A DNA stretch of 64,000 nucleotides from Actinomadura graeca. GTDB taxonomy: Bacteria > Actinomycetota > Actinomycetes > Streptosporangiales > Streptosporangiaceae. Positions 34,232-43,655 of this stretch are shown piece by piece. The stretch is taken from assembly GCF_019175365.1 (NCBI RefSeq), contig NZ_CP059572.1, forward strand, positions 5,828,001-5,892,000. The letters run 5' to 3'. Below the pieces are notes generated by a model. It searched no databases and was not told where the DNA came from. It was given only the letters and a program-made list of their open reading frames with translations. Made by a program: the position numbers and the translations under genes. Within the stretch, counting starts at the first letter, position 1; each line of letters opens with the position of its first letter.

Positions 34232-34811
34232 CCGAGGCCCGCAGCAGGCACCGGGGACGCCGACTTACGGGCGTCCCCGGTTCGCGTTAGAGGCCCGCCG
34301 TAGATGCATCGGGGACAGGCCGACTCCGGCCCCCGTGCAGGTTCCGGAACGATCGGATGGTCCGTTCCATGGCGCGCGGATGGACGGTCCGGGCTCTCCG
34401 CATCGTCAGCGGTCTCCCCGGCCCCGGTCCTCGGTGGCGCGCCGTCCGGGCCAACACCACGGACGGTGACCGCTCTCTACGTCGTCTTCCGCCGGCGCCC
34501 GCCCGGTCTCGCGGCATGCCCGACCTCCTGCGCGAGGGTGCTCGCGTGCCGTCCGCGGCCGTCCGGGGCGATGCTGTAACGAATCTCACTCGTGATCGAG
34601 ATTACTCTCCGTAGGCACGTCTCCCCACGCCGCCAGCACGGTCAATCGCCGCAGATAGGGGGCTCTGGCCAGGGTAGGCACCGAGTGATCCCGGGCAATC
34701 TTGTAGGTGAGAGGATGGCGGACACCAGCGGAAGCTAGGGCAAAGGTTCTTTTTACGACTGGTTGCGCCTACGATCCTCTGCGGACTGTTCCGGCACATC
34801 AGGAGAACGAC
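34232..34811. other. Intergenic region upstream of the DUF47-pit operon
   Basis: These 580 bp hold a terminator for the small upstream gene (34251-34280) and presumably the promoter of the DUF47-pit operon. No coding frame has convincing composition or a start signal, and I found no Pho-box repeat here. Confidence 0.55.
34251..34280 (+). terminator. 11-bp perfect-stem terminator
   Basis: CCGGGGACGCC (34251-34261) pairs with GGCGTCCCCGG (34270-34280) around an 8-nt loop, 20 nt after the stop of the small gene. Confidence 0.75.
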
Positions 34812-35429
34812 GTGCGCTTGCGTCTCACGCCGCGTGAGGACAGCTTCTACGACATGTTCGCCGACTCGGCGAACAACCTGGTCACCGGCGCCAGGCTGCT
34901 CGTGGAGCTCATCAGCGACGGCGCCGACCGGCCCGCCATCGCCGAGAAGATGCGCGCGTGCGAGCACGCGGGCGACGAATGCACCCATGCGATCATGCGC
35001 AGGCTGAACGAGACGTTCATCACGCCCTTCGACCGCGAGGACATCTACCGGCTGGCCTCGACGATCGACGACGTGATGGACGAGATGGAGGAGGCGGCCG
35101 ACCTCGTCGTCCTCTACAAGATCGACGAATTCCCCAAGGGCATCGTCCACATGGTGGAGGTGCTGGAGCGGGCCGCCGAGCTCACCGCCGAGGCGATGCC
35201 GAGGCTGCGCTCGATGAAGGAGCTCAACGAGTACTGGATCGAGATCAACCGGCTGGAGAACCAGGGCGACCAGGTCTACCGCAAGCTGCTCGCGCACCTG
35301 TTCAGCGGCGAGTACGACCCGCTGACCGTGATGAAGATCAAGCAGGTCGTCGACCGGCTGGAGGAGGCGGCCGACGCGTTCGAGCACGTCGCCAACACGG
35401 TCGAGACCATCGCGGTCAAGGAATCATGA
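34812..35429 (+). CDS. DUF47 (PhoU-like) phosphate transport accessory protein
   Basis: A 205-residue all-helical protein from GTG 34812 (AGGAG 6 nt upstream). DUF47 proteins are PhoU relatives with metal-binding Asp/Glu motifs, seen here as EHAGDECTHAIMR and DDVMDEMEEAADLVVLY. They are nearly always encoded directly before a Pit transporter and are thought to regulate it. That holds here: the stop overlaps the pit ATG (ATGA). Confidence 0.93.
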   Translation: MRLRLTPREDSFYDMFADSANNLVTGARLLVELISDGADRPAIAEKMRACEHAGDECTHAIMRRLNETFITPFDREDIYRLASTIDDVMDEMEEAADLVVLYKIDEFPKGIVHMVEVLERAAELTAEAMPRLRSMKELNEYWIEINRLENQGDQVYRKLLAHLFSGEYDPLTVMKIKQVVDRLEEAADAFEHVANTVETIAVKES

Positions 35430-36589
35430 GCACGCCGGGGGACCCGGGCGCGACCCTGCTGCGGGAACCGCCGGCCGACGCCGGGGAGAGCCTGGGGGAG
35501 CAGGCCACCCGGCGGGTCACCGGGCGGGCGTGGCTGCTGCTGCTCGCCGGCGTCCTGCTGGTCATGGCGCTGGGCGCGGTCGGCCTCCGCTCCGACGCGC
35601 AGGCGGCGGTGCTCGTCCTGGTCGTCGTGATCTCCCTCGTCTTCGACTACACCAACGGGTTCCACGACGCGGCCAACGCCATCGCCACGGCGGTGTCGAC
35701 GCGGGCGCTGACGCCGCGCGTCGCGCTGCTGATGGCCGCGGTGATGAACATGCTGGGCGCGCTGCTCGGCGTCGAGGTCGCCAAGACCATCAGCGACGTC
35801 ATCACCCCGCCGTCCGGACTGCACGGCCTCACCGTGATCGCCGCGGGCGTCCTCGGTGCGATCACCTGGAACCTCATCACCTGGTACTTCGGGCTGCCGT
35901 CCTCCTCCTCGCACGCGCTGATCGGCGGCGTGGTCGGCGCGGGCATCGCGTCCTCCTCGACGGTGAACTGGTCGAGCGTCGTCGACAAGGTCGCGGTGCC
36001 GATGGTGGTCTCCCCGGTCGTCGGGTTCCTCCTCGCCTACTCGGTGATGATCGCGATCCTGTGGATCTTCCGGCGGTCCCACCCGGGCCGGATCGGCCGC
36101 CGCTTCCGCATCGCGCAGACGCTCTCGGCCGCCTCCCTCGCCCTCGGTCACGGTCTGCAGGACGCCCAGAAGACGATGGGGATCATCGTCCTCGCGCTGG
36201 TCACCACCGGCCACTCGAACGGCGACTCGGTGCCGACCTGGGTGATCGTGGCATGTGCGGGCGCACTGTCCCTTGGTACGTACGCGGGCGGCTGGCGGAT
36301 CATGCGGACGCTCGGCCGCAAGGTGATCGAGGTCGATCCGCCGAAGGGCTTCGCCGCGGAGGCGACGGCGTCCGTCGTCCTGTACGTCACCGCCTATTTC
36401 TGGCACGCTCCAATCTCCACCACCCACACGATCACCTCGGCGATCATGGGCGCGGGCGCGACGAAGCGGCTGTCGGCGGTGCGCTGGGGGATGGCGGGCA
36501 ACATCGTCCTCGCCTGGGTCCTCACCATGCCGATGGCCGCCGCCGTGGCCGCCATCGTCTACGGTCTCGTCCACTTCTTCGGCGCCTGA
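35426..36589 (+). CDS. pit: Low-affinity inorganic phosphate transporter (PiT family)
   Basis: A 387-residue multi-pass membrane protein. It has the two PiT signature repeats, FDYTNGFHDAANAIATAVS near the N-terminus and a related GHGLQDAQKTMG in the second half, plus GLPSSSSHALIGGVVGAG and APISTTHTITSAIMGAG. It symports phosphate (as metal-phosphate or with H+) across the cytoplasmic membrane. It is coupled to the DUF47 gene by an ATGA overlap and closed by a bidirectional hairpin. Confidence 0.94.
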   Translation: MSTPGDPGATLLREPPADAGESLGEQATRRVTGRAWLLLLAGVLLVMALGAVGLRSDAQAAVLVLVVVISLVFDYTNGFHDAANAIATAVSTRALTPRVALLMAAVMNMLGALLGVEVAKTISDVITPPSGLHGLTVIAAGVLGAITWNLITWYFGLPSSSSHALIGGVVGAGIASSSTVNWSSVVDKVAVPMVVSPVVGFLLAYSVMIAILWIFRRSHPGRIGRRFRIAQTLSAASLALGHGLQDAQKTMGIIVLALVTTGHSNGDSVPTWVIVACAGALSLGTYAGGWRIMRTLGRKVIEVDPPKGFAAEATASVVLYVTAYFWHAPISTTHTITSAIMGAGATKRLSAVRWGMAGNIVLAWVLTMPMAAAVAAIVYGLVHFFGA

Positions 36590-36610
36590 CGGCTGCGCAC
36601 CGCGCGGGGA

Positions 36611-36650
36611 GGCCCGCCGTCTCCAGGGTCGGCCCTGGAAACGGCGGGCC
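36611..36650. terminator. Bidirectional terminator between pit and 5'-nucleotidase genes
   Basis: GGCCCGCCGT (36611-36620) pairs with ACGGCGGGCC (36641-36650). An inner CCAGGG/CCCTGG stem with a TCGG loop lies between. It sits between convergent gene ends. Confidence 0.8.
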
Positions 36651-36661
36651 CGATGATGCCG

Positions 36662-38341
36662 CTAGCCGCCCGAGATGCGGTTCAGGGGCGGGGGTGAGAC
36701 GGTGCCCTGCGCGCCGAGGTAGGCGACGAAGCCGTCCAGGTCGATCGGGCCGAGGACCTGGTCCTTGCCCTGGGTGAACACGCTGAAGCCGTCACCGCCG
36801 CCGAGCAGGAAGTTGTTCGCCGACACCTTGTAGGCCGCCGCCGGGTCCACCGGCGTCCCTTCGATCGTGATCGCCGAGACACGGTCGCCGACGGGCCTGG
36901 AGCGGTCGATGGTGAAGTGCAGGTTGGCCGAGGGCTGCAAAATCTTCTCGCCCGCCGCCGTCCACTGCTGCTCCAGCAGCGCGTCGAGCTGCGCACCCGT
37001 CAGCGACGTCACGCCCATCACGTTGCTGAACGGCTGGACCGTGAACGCCTCCCCGTAGGTGACGACGCCGTCGCCCTCGCCGCCGCTCGCCTTGTAGGTG
37101 AGGTCGGCGCGGACGCCGCCGGGGTTCATCAGCGCGACCTGGGCGCCCTTGTCCTTCATCGAGGCCAGCTGCGCGTCCGCGACGAGGTCGCCGAGCGCGG
37201 TCTCCCCGGCGGGGGAGGGTGCGCGGGTCACATCCGCGGTGATCTTGCCGACCGGCTTGTTCGCGATGGCCGCGACCCGGTCCTTCCAGGTCTGGACGAA
37301 CGACACGGTCGCCGGGTCCGGCGGGACGTCGCGCGTCACCACGTGGTTGTCGCCCTTCAGCGACGAGCGGACGACGTCGCCCGTCCGCGTGTCCACCTCG
37401 AAGTCGACCTGCGTGATCACCCGCCCGAACGACGAGCCGGACGAGTACAGCCGCGGCCGCCCCTCCGGGTCCGGCACCGAGCACACGTACTGCTGGTGCG
37501 TGTGCCCGGACAGCACCACGTCGATCTCCGGGTCGGCCTCGCGGGCGATGCGCGTCCCGGCGCCGGGAACGGTCCCGCACTCGTCCGGCCGGTTGCCCGC
37601 CTTGACCTGGTCGCCCTCGTGGACGAGCAGCACCATCGCGCGGACGCCCCGCCGCTTCAGCTCGCGCGCGGACCGGTTCGCCGCGGCCACCTCGTCCTCG
37701 AACGTCAGGCCCTTGATGCCGTCCGCGGTCACGATCGTCGGGGTCGTCCTGGTCACCACGCCGATGAAGCCGACCTTCACCCCGTTGACGCGGCGGATCG
37801 TCCACGGCCTGAGGGCGGGCCTGTTCTTCTTGTCCAGCAGGACGTTCGCCGCGAGGTAGTCGAACTCCGCGCCCTTCCACCTGCCCTCGGGGGAGCAGCC
37901 GTCCACCGGGTGGCAGCCGCCGTCCTGGATGCGCAGCAGCTCCCGGTACCCCTCGTCGAACTCGTGGTTGCCGACCGCCGAGGCGGTCACGCCGACGTTC
38001 CCGAGGAACCGGACCGAGGGCTCGTCGTGGTACGCGGCGGAGATCAGCGGCGACGCGCCGATCAGGTCGCCCTGCGCGACGGTCAGCGTGTGCCGGTCGG
38101 CGAGCCGCTTCAGGTGCGCGGCGACGTAGGCGGCGCCGCCGGCGGGAACGGCGGTGCCGTTCTCGTCGATCGCGGTGCCCGAGCTTCCGGTCGGCGTCTC
38201 CAGGTTGCCGTGGAAGTCGTTCAGCGCGAGCAGCCGCACTGACGCGGTGGGCGCGGGCCGCGCGGCGGCCGGCTGCGCGGCCGCCGCCAGCGCCGTCAGC
38301 CCGGCCGCGGCGCAGGCCAGGAGGGTGCGTCGTCGAGTCAT
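36662..38341 (-). CDS. Secreted 5'-nucleotidase/2',3'-cyclic phosphodiesterase family protein
   Basis: A 559-residue exported enzyme from ATG 38341, which starts a signal peptide (MTRRRTLLACAAAGLTALAA, then AAARPAP). The metallophosphatase domain has LALNDFHGNLE, TVAQGDLIG, VGNHEFDEG, VHEGDQ and LSGHTHQQY. The C-terminal 5'-nucleotidase domain binds the base (YGEAFTVQPFSN, NNFLLGGGDGFSVF). The enzyme hydrolyses extracellular nucleotides to release phosphate. It lies among pit and pst genes, which fits a phosphate-scavenging role. Confidence 0.94.
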   Translation of the reverse strand: MTRRRTLLACAAAGLTALAAAAQPAAARPAPTASVRLLALNDFHGNLETPTGSSGTAIDENGTAVPAGGAAYVAAHLKRLADRHTLTVAQGDLIGASPLISAAYHDEPSVRFLGNVGVTASAVGNHEFDEGYRELLRIQDGGCHPVDGCSPEGRWKGAEFDYLAANVLLDKKNRPALRPWTIRRVNGVKVGFIGVVTRTTPTIVTADGIKGLTFEDEVAAANRSARELKRRGVRAMVLLVHEGDQVKAGNRPDECGTVPGAGTRIAREADPEIDVVLSGHTHQQYVCSVPDPEGRPRLYSSGSSFGRVITQVDFEVDTRTGDVVRSSLKGDNHVVTRDVPPDPATVSFVQTWKDRVAAIANKPVGKITADVTRAPSPAGETALGDLVADAQLASMKDKGAQVALMNPGGVRADLTYKASGGEGDGVVTYGEAFTVQPFSNVMGVTSLTGAQLDALLEQQWTAAGEKILQPSANLHFTIDRSRPVGDRVSAITIEGTPVDPAAAYKVSANNFLLGGGDGFSVFTQGKDQVLGPIDLDGFVAYLGAQGTVSPPPLNRISGG

Positions 38342-38452
38342 GGTGTGAACGTAGGTCAGCCCGGCATACGGATCTCTGCGACTCAGTGACGTTCGTGTGA
38401 CGTTTCCATCAGGGCCGGGCGGGGCGCGCCGCCCGGCCGTGCGCCTACGCTG

Positions 38453-39298
38453 GTGATCGTGAAGCAGCCCGAGATCGACGGCGTCCTCGCCGCGGCGGAG
38501 GCGGCCGCCGAGGCCGACGGTGTCGCCCCCCTGTCGGAGCACTCGGTGCTCGCGCTCCGTGCCGGTGCGCCCGCGCTGACCGTCTCGGACGGCTCCGCCG
38601 TCGTCGCCTGCGCCCGCCTCGACCCGGCGGCGGACGGCGAGCCCGCCTCCGGTGAGCTGTTCGTCCACCCTGGTCACCGCAGGCGCGGTCACGGCCGGCG
38701 GCTATTGCGCGCCCTGCGCGAGGAGGCCGCGGGCCCGCTGCGCGTCTGGGCGCACGGGGATCTGCCCGGGGCCGCGGCGCTGGCCGCCGCCGAGGGCATG
38801 ACCCGCGCCCGGGCCCTGTTCCAAATGCGCCGACCGGCCGACCGGCCGCTCCCCGACCCGAAGGTCCCCGACGGCGTCGGCGTCCGCACCTTCCGCCCCG
38901 GCCGGGACGAGGACGCCTGGCTGACGGTCAACGCCCGAGCCTTCGCCACCCACCCCGAGCAGGGCTCCTGGACGATCGACGACCTCCGCGCCCGCGAGTC
39001 GGAGTCCTGGTTCGACCCGTCCGGCTTCTTCCTGGCCGAACGCGACGGGCGCCTCGCCGGCTTCCACTGGACGAAGGTGCATCCGGGCGGCCTCGGCGAG
39101 GTCTACGTCGTGGGCGTCGACCCGTCCGCCCAAGGGCTCGGCCTGGGCCGGGCCCTCACGCTCACCGGCCTCCACCACCTGCGCGACCAGGGCCTCACCG
39201 AGCTGATGCTGTACGTGGACGAGTCCAACCGCGCCGCCGTGCACCTCTACGAGACGCTGGGTTTCACCAAGTACGCCGTGGACGTCATGTACGCCTAG
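38453..39298 (+). CDS. mshD: Mycothiol synthase
   Basis: A 281-residue tandem-GNAT protein. The N-terminal half has the remnant acetyl-CoA site HPGHRRRGHGRRLL, and the C-terminal half the active one, VDPSAQGLGLGRALTLTGL, with VDESNRAAVHLYETLGF as the last motif. MshD acetylates Cys-GlcN-Ins with acetyl-CoA, the last step in making mycothiol, the low-molecular-weight thiol of actinobacteria. The start is a GTG (38453), or another GTG two codons later. It is divergent from the 5'-nucleotidase gene. Confidence 0.93.
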   Translation: MIVKQPEIDGVLAAAEAAAEADGVAPLSEHSVLALRAGAPALTVSDGSAVVACARLDPAADGEPASGELFVHPGHRRRGHGRRLLRALREEAAGPLRVWAHGDLPGAAALAAAEGMTRARALFQMRRPADRPLPDPKVPDGVGVRTFRPGRDEDAWLTVNARAFATHPEQGSWTIDDLRARESESWFDPSGFFLAERDGRLAGFHWTKVHPGGLGEVYVVGVDPSAQGLGLGRALTLTGLHHLRDQGLTELMLYVDESNRAAVHLYETLGFTKYAVDVMYA

Positions 39299-39705
39299 TC
39301 ACTATGGACGCCTAGCCACTGCGATCCCGGCCCGCACCTCTTCTTGATCCCCCTCCGGCCCCCGGGCCGGGGCTTCGGCGCGCGTGGGCTTCCGCAGGTC
39401 AGAGCGCTCGTCGGGGTTGTGGCGGCGGCGGTTCCCCAGGACACCGGCGGCTCAAACGCGGTTGACCGAAGGCGGGGAGGGGTTTGGCCGGCGTGAGCTG
39501 CGGTGTTAACCCGGTGGACATGCCAAATCGGGGCATTCTTCGTAGCTCTGCCCGTCTCAGTTCATTCTTCGTTCACCTGGATCGGGGCGGCTGGTCACCT
39601 GGTCTGCTTAGCGTCGCATCCGACGGCAACCCCGCCACCTGGCCGAACCCTGCCAGCGTGACGGGCGGGGGACGTGCCCGACGAGACTAACGAGGAGACC
39701 CTCCG
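39299..39705 (+). promoter_or_regulatory. Promoter/leader region of the pst operon
   Basis: About 400 bp without a gene between mshD and pstS. It holds the Pho-box-like direct repeat at 39560-39581 and, further 5', GC-rich sequence following mshD. No leader peptide is evident. Confidence 0.55.
39560..39581 (+). promoter_or_regulatory. Pho-box-like direct repeat (PhoP site)
   Basis: GTTCATTCTTC followed directly by GTTCACCTGGA: two 11-bp units that fit the actinomycete PhoP direct repeat (consensus GTTCACC plus four). A third degenerate unit (GGTCACCTGGT) lies 21 bp downstream of the second repeat start. It lies ~125 bp before the pstS start. Confidence 0.65.
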
Positions 39706-40812
39706 GTGAAGAACGGTTCCCGACTCGCCGCCCTGGGCGGTGTGGTCGTCGCGGGGGCGATGGCCCTGTCGTCCTGCGGGAGCGACGACAACACGTCCGC
39801 GGCGAGCGCCAGCAACGCGCCTTCAGGCAAGATCGACTGCGCGAAGGCGAGCGTGAACGCCGCCGGGTCGAGCGCTCAGAAGAACGCCATCGAGGAATGG
39901 ACCAAGCAGTACTCGCTGCAGTGCGCGGGGGCCAACCTCAACTACAACCCGAGCGGCTCGGGCGCCGGCATCCAGGCGTTCACCTCGGGGCAGGTGGCGT
40001 TCGCCGGCTCGGACTCGGCGCTCAAGCCGGAGGAGGTCGGGCCGGCCAAGCAGCGCTGCCAGGGCTCCAGCGCCCTGAACCTGCCGATGGTCGTCGGGCC
40101 GGTCGCGGTGGTCTACAACCTCCAGGGCGTGGACGGGCTGAAGCTGTCGTCCGAAACGATCGCCGGTGTCTTCTCGGGGAAGATCAAGACCTGGAACGAT
40201 CCGGCCATCGCCAAGGAGAACGCGGGCGCCAAGCTCCCGTCCTCGCCGATCAAGCCGATCTACCGGTCGGACGAGTCCGGCACCACGGACAACTTCACGA
40301 ACTACCTGCACACCACCGCGCCGAAGATCTGGACGTGGGAGAAGGCCAAGAAGTGGCCGAACTCCACCGGCCAGGGCGCGCCGAAGTCCGACGGCGTGAC
40401 CAGCCAGGTCAAGAGCACCGCGGGCGCCATCTCCTACGTCGAGCTGTCGTACGCGACGAACAACAAGCTGCAGACCGCCCAGGTCAAGAACGGCGCCGGC
40501 GAGTACACGACGCTGTCGCCCGAGAGCGCGTCCAAGGCCGTCGCGGGCGCCGAGGTCGTCGGCACCGGCAACGACGTCGCGCTGAAGATCGACTACACCA
40601 CCAAGGAGGCCGGGGCCTACCCGATCGTCCTGGTGACCTACGAGGTCGCGTGTGAGAAGGGGCTGCCGGCCGAGCAGGCCAGGTTCGTCAAGTCCTTCCT
40701 CACCTACACCTCCAGCGCCGACGGCCAGAAGATCCTGACCGGCCTCGGCTACGCGCCGGTCCCGGACAGCGTGCTGACCAAGGTCCAGACGTCGGTCAAG
40801 GCACTGTCCTGA
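39706..40812 (+). CDS. pstS: Phosphate ABC transporter substrate-binding lipoprotein
   Basis: A 368-residue lipoprotein with a lipobox ending at Cys24 (ALSSC). The binding fold shows NAAGSSAQ, NYNPSGSGAG, VAFAGSDSAL and YRSDESGTTDNFTNYL, the residues that hold phosphate in PstS proteins. It is the extracytoplasmic receptor of the high-affinity PstSCAB importer. It starts at GTG 39706 after GAGGAGACC and a Pho-box-like promoter, and is followed by a hairpin before pstC. Confidence 0.96.
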   Translation: MKNGSRLAALGGVVVAGAMALSSCGSDDNTSAASASNAPSGKIDCAKASVNAAGSSAQKNAIEEWTKQYSLQCAGANLNYNPSGSGAGIQAFTSGQVAFAGSDSALKPEEVGPAKQRCQGSSALNLPMVVGPVAVVYNLQGVDGLKLSSETIAGVFSGKIKTWNDPAIAKENAGAKLPSSPIKPIYRSDESGTTDNFTNYLHTTAPKIWTWEKAKKWPNSTGQGAPKSDGVTSQVKSTAGAISYVELSYATNNKLQTAQVKNGAGEYTTLSPESASKAVAGAEVVGTGNDVALKIDYTTKEAGAYPIVLVTYEVACEKGLPAEQARFVKSFLTYTSSADGQKILTGLGYAPVPDSVLTKVQTSVKALS

Positions 40813-40833
40813 CGACCGACCACGACTCCGACA

Positions 40834-40864
40834 GCCCCGCCGCCGACCAGCTCGGCGGCGGGGC
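40834..40864 (+). terminator. pstS-pstC intercistronic hairpin
   Basis: Thirteen bases (40834-40846) pair exactly with 40852-40864 around a 5-nt loop. There is no T-run. It probably attenuates or protects the transcript so that pstS is expressed above pstCAB. Confidence 0.65.
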
Positions 40865-40904
40865 CGGTCTGGGTTCCGCCGAAGTGATCCAGGGAGGTCC
40901 CCCC

Positions 40905-41888
40905 GTGACCAGCGATTCCGGCGTCGAGGCGACCGCCGGCGCAAGGCATCGCGCCACCGGCAGCCTGCGGATGGGCACCGGCCGGGCCGGTGACAAGATC
41001 TTCGTCTCGGCGGCCCGGGGCTCGGGCATCGCCGTTCTGGCGATCATGGCCGCCATCGCGATCTTCCTCGTCTGGAAGGCGATCCCGGCGCTCCAGGACA
41101 ACAAGGCGAACTTCCTGACCGCCGAGGAGTGGAACCCCAACGCCACGCCGCCGCGGTTCGGCATCGCGCAGCTGGCGTTCGGGACGATCGTGTCGTCGCT
41201 GCTGGCGATGCTCATCGCCACCCCGGTGGCCATCGGCATCGCCCTGTTCATCTCGTTCTACTCGCCGCGGAGGCTGGCGTCGGGCCTCGGCTACGTCGTC
41301 GACCTGCTCGCCGCGGTGCCCAGCATCGTGTACGGCCTGTGGGGCCTGGTGTTCCTGTCCAAGCACATGGAGGGGATCAGCGGGTTCCTCAACGGGATCC
41401 TCGGGTGGATCCCGCTGTTCGGCGGCGACTCCCCGGGCAAGAACTCGATCTTCACCGCCTCGGTGGTCCTGGCGATCATGATCCTGCCGATCATCTCCTC
41501 GATCACCCGCGAGGTGTTCCTCCAGGTCCCGCGGGCGAACGTGGAGGCCGCGCTGGCGCTCGGCGCGACCCGCTGGGAGACGATCCGGATGGCGGTGCTG
41601 CCGTACGGCCGGTCCGGCATGATCGGCGCCTCGATGCTCGGGCTCGGCCGCGCGATGGGCGAGACGATCGCCGTCGCGATGGTGCTGACCTACGTGCCCG
41701 GCATCAACATCCACCTGCTGGAGAACGGCGGCGCGACGTTCGCCTCCAACATCGCCAACAGCTTCGACGAGGCGACGACGACCGGCCGCGGCGCGCTGAT
41801 CGCCTCCGGCCTCGTGCTGTTCGCGATCACCCTCGTCGTCAACATGGCGGCCCGGGCCGTGGTGGCGCGCCGCAAGGAGTTCGTGTGA
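40905..41888 (+). CDS. pstC: Phosphate ABC transporter permease PstC
   Basis: A 327-residue membrane protein from GTG 40905 (GGGAGG upstream) with six predicted membrane helices. The permease signature lies in EAALALGATRWETIRMAVLP. The N-terminal ~35 residues are cytoplasmic. With PstA it forms the channel of the PstSCAB importer. The stop overlaps the pstA start (GTGA). Confidence 0.95.
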   Translation: MTSDSGVEATAGARHRATGSLRMGTGRAGDKIFVSAARGSGIAVLAIMAAIAIFLVWKAIPALQDNKANFLTAEEWNPNATPPRFGIAQLAFGTIVSSLLAMLIATPVAIGIALFISFYSPRRLASGLGYVVDLLAAVPSIVYGLWGLVFLSKHMEGISGFLNGILGWIPLFGGDSPGKNSIFTASVVLAIMILPIISSITREVFLQVPRANVEAALALGATRWETIRMAVLPYGRSGMIGASMLGLGRAMGETIAVAMVLTYVPGINIHLLENGGATFASNIANSFDEATTTGRGALIASGLVLFAITLVVNMAARAVVARRKEFV

Positions 41889-42781
41889 GCATCCTGACCA
41901 ACACCCCCCGTTCCTCGCTCGGGTCGGTGTCACCCGTCCGCAAGGTCAAGGACAGGGCCGTCCAGGGCCTGGTGTACCTGGCGTTCGCGCTGGCGCTGAT
42001 CCCGCTGGTGTCGGTGCTGTGGACCGTCATCGGCAACGGCGTGAAGCGGCTGGACGCCGACTTCCTCAACCGCTCCATGAACGGCGTCAGCGGGCGGGAC
42101 ACCGGCGGCGGCGCCTACCACGCCATCGTCGGCACGCTGGAGCAGGTCGCCATCGCCAGCGTCATCGCGGTGCCCATCGCGGTGCTGACGGCGATCTACC
42201 TCGTGGAGTACGGCGGCAACGGCCGGCTCGCGCGGACGATCAGCTTCTTCGTCGACGTCATGACGGGCATCCCGTCGATCGTCGCGGGCCTGTTCGTGCT
42301 CGCGCTGTGGCTGCTGACCCTCGGCTTCGGGTTCTCCGGGCTCGCCGGCGCGCTGGCCCTGACGATCCTGATGATCCCCACTGTGGTCAGGGCGACCGAG
42401 GAGATGCTGAAACTCGTCCCCAACGACCTGCGGGAGGCGTCGTACGCGCTCGGCGTGCCGCGCTGGCGGACGATCATGTTCGTGGTCGTCCCCACCGCGC
42501 TCACCGGCATGATCACCGGGATCATGCTGGCGGTGGCCCGCGTCATGGGCGAGACCGCGCCGCTGCTGCTCACGATCTTCTTCACGAAGGCGATCAACAC
42601 CGACCCGTTCTCCGGCCCCCAGGGCTCGCTGCCCACCTTCATCTGGGAGCAGGCGAAGGACCCGAGCCAGAACTCCATCGACCGCGCCTGGACCGGCGCG
42701 CTCGTCCTGATCCTCATCATCATGCTGCTCAACCTGGTCGCCCGGCTCGTCGCCGGACGGCGCAGCCCCGCCGGCCGCTGA
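41885..42781 (+). CDS. pstA: Phosphate ABC transporter permease PstA
   Basis: A 298-residue permease with six membrane helices and the coupling-helix motif REASYALGVPRWRTIMFVVVP. Its GTG start overlaps the pstC stop. It partners PstC in the inner-membrane channel; pstB follows after 48 nt with its own ribosome-binding site. Confidence 0.95.
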   Translation: MSILTNTPRSSLGSVSPVRKVKDRAVQGLVYLAFALALIPLVSVLWTVIGNGVKRLDADFLNRSMNGVSGRDTGGGAYHAIVGTLEQVAIASVIAVPIAVLTAIYLVEYGGNGRLARTISFFVDVMTGIPSIVAGLFVLALWLLTLGFGFSGLAGALALTILMIPTVVRATEEMLKLVPNDLREASYALGVPRWRTIMFVVVPTALTGMITGIMLAVARVMGETAPLLLTIFFTKAINTDPFSGPQGSLPTFIWEQAKDPSQNSIDRAWTGALVLILIIMLLNLVARLVAGRRSPAGR

Positions 42782-42829
42782 CGTTCCGGCAGACCCCGGC
42801 CTGATCACCCCACAAGGAGCATTCACCCC

Positions 42830-43606
42830 ATGGCCAAGCGGATCGAAGTCTCCGGACTGCACGCCTTCTACGGCGGCGTCCACGCCATCGAGGACATCTC
42901 GATGACGGTCGAGCCGCGCTCGGTGACGGCGTTCATCGGGCCGTCGGGCTGCGGCAAGTCGACGTTCCTGCGCACCCTCAACCGGATGCACGAGGTCATC
43001 CCCGGCGCCCGTGTCGAGGGCAAGGTGCTGCTGGACGACGAGGACCTCTACGCCTCGTCGGTGGACCCGGTGGCCGTGCGCCGCGTCGTCGGCATGGTGT
43101 TCCAGCGGCCGAACCCCTTCCCCACGATGTCCATCTACGACAACGTGGCGGCGGGCCTGAAGCTCAACGGCGTCCGGCGCAAGAGCCAGCTCGACGAGAT
43201 CGTGGAGAGCTCGCTCCAGGGCGCCAACCTGTGGAACGAGGTCAAGGACCGGCTCGGCAAGCCCGGCGCGGGCCTGTCCGGCGGCCAGCAGCAGCGCCTG
43301 TGCATCGCCCGCGCCATCGCCGTCCAGCCGCAGGTGATGCTGATGGACGAGCCCTGCTCGGCGCTGGACCCGATCTCCACGCTGGCGATCGAGGACCTCA
43401 TCGGCAAGCTGAAGAGCCAGTACACGATCGTCATCGTCACCCACAACATGCAGCAGGCGGCCCGTGTCAGCGACCGCACCGCCTTCTTCAACATCGCCGG
43501 AACGGGCCAGCCCGGCAAGCTCATCGAGATCGACGACACCAGCAAGATCTTCACGAACCCCGAGCAGAAGGCCACCGAGGACTACATCACCGGACGGTTC
43601 GGCTAG
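42830..43606 (+). CDS. pstB: Phosphate ABC transporter ATP-binding protein
   Basis: A 258-residue ATPase with Walker A ([11 protein letters not shown]), Q-loop (VFQRPNPFP), ABC signature (LSGGQQQRL), Walker B ([13 protein letters not shown]) and the switch His (VTHNMQQ). The sequence around [17 protein letters not shown] is PstB-specific. It energises phosphate import. AAGGAG precedes the ATG. It is the last gene of the operon; no phoU follows, and convergent glnR comes next. Confidence 0.97.
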   Translation: MAKRIEVSGLHAFYGGVHAIEDISMTVEPRSVTAFIGPSGCGKSTFLRTLNRMHEVIPGARVEGKVLLDDEDLYASSVDPVAVRRVVGMVFQRPNPFPTMSIYDNVAAGLKLNGVRRKSQLDEIVESSLQGANLWNEVKDRLGKPGAGLSGGQQQRLCIARAIAVQPQVMLMDEPCSALDPISTLAIEDLIGKLKSQYTIVIVTHNMQQAARVSDRTAFFNIAGTGQPGKLIEIDDTSKIFTNPEQKATEDYITGRFG

Positions 43607-43655
43607 ACAGCGTCCCGAACAGACCTCGACAGAACCCGACAGATCCCGACAGACC

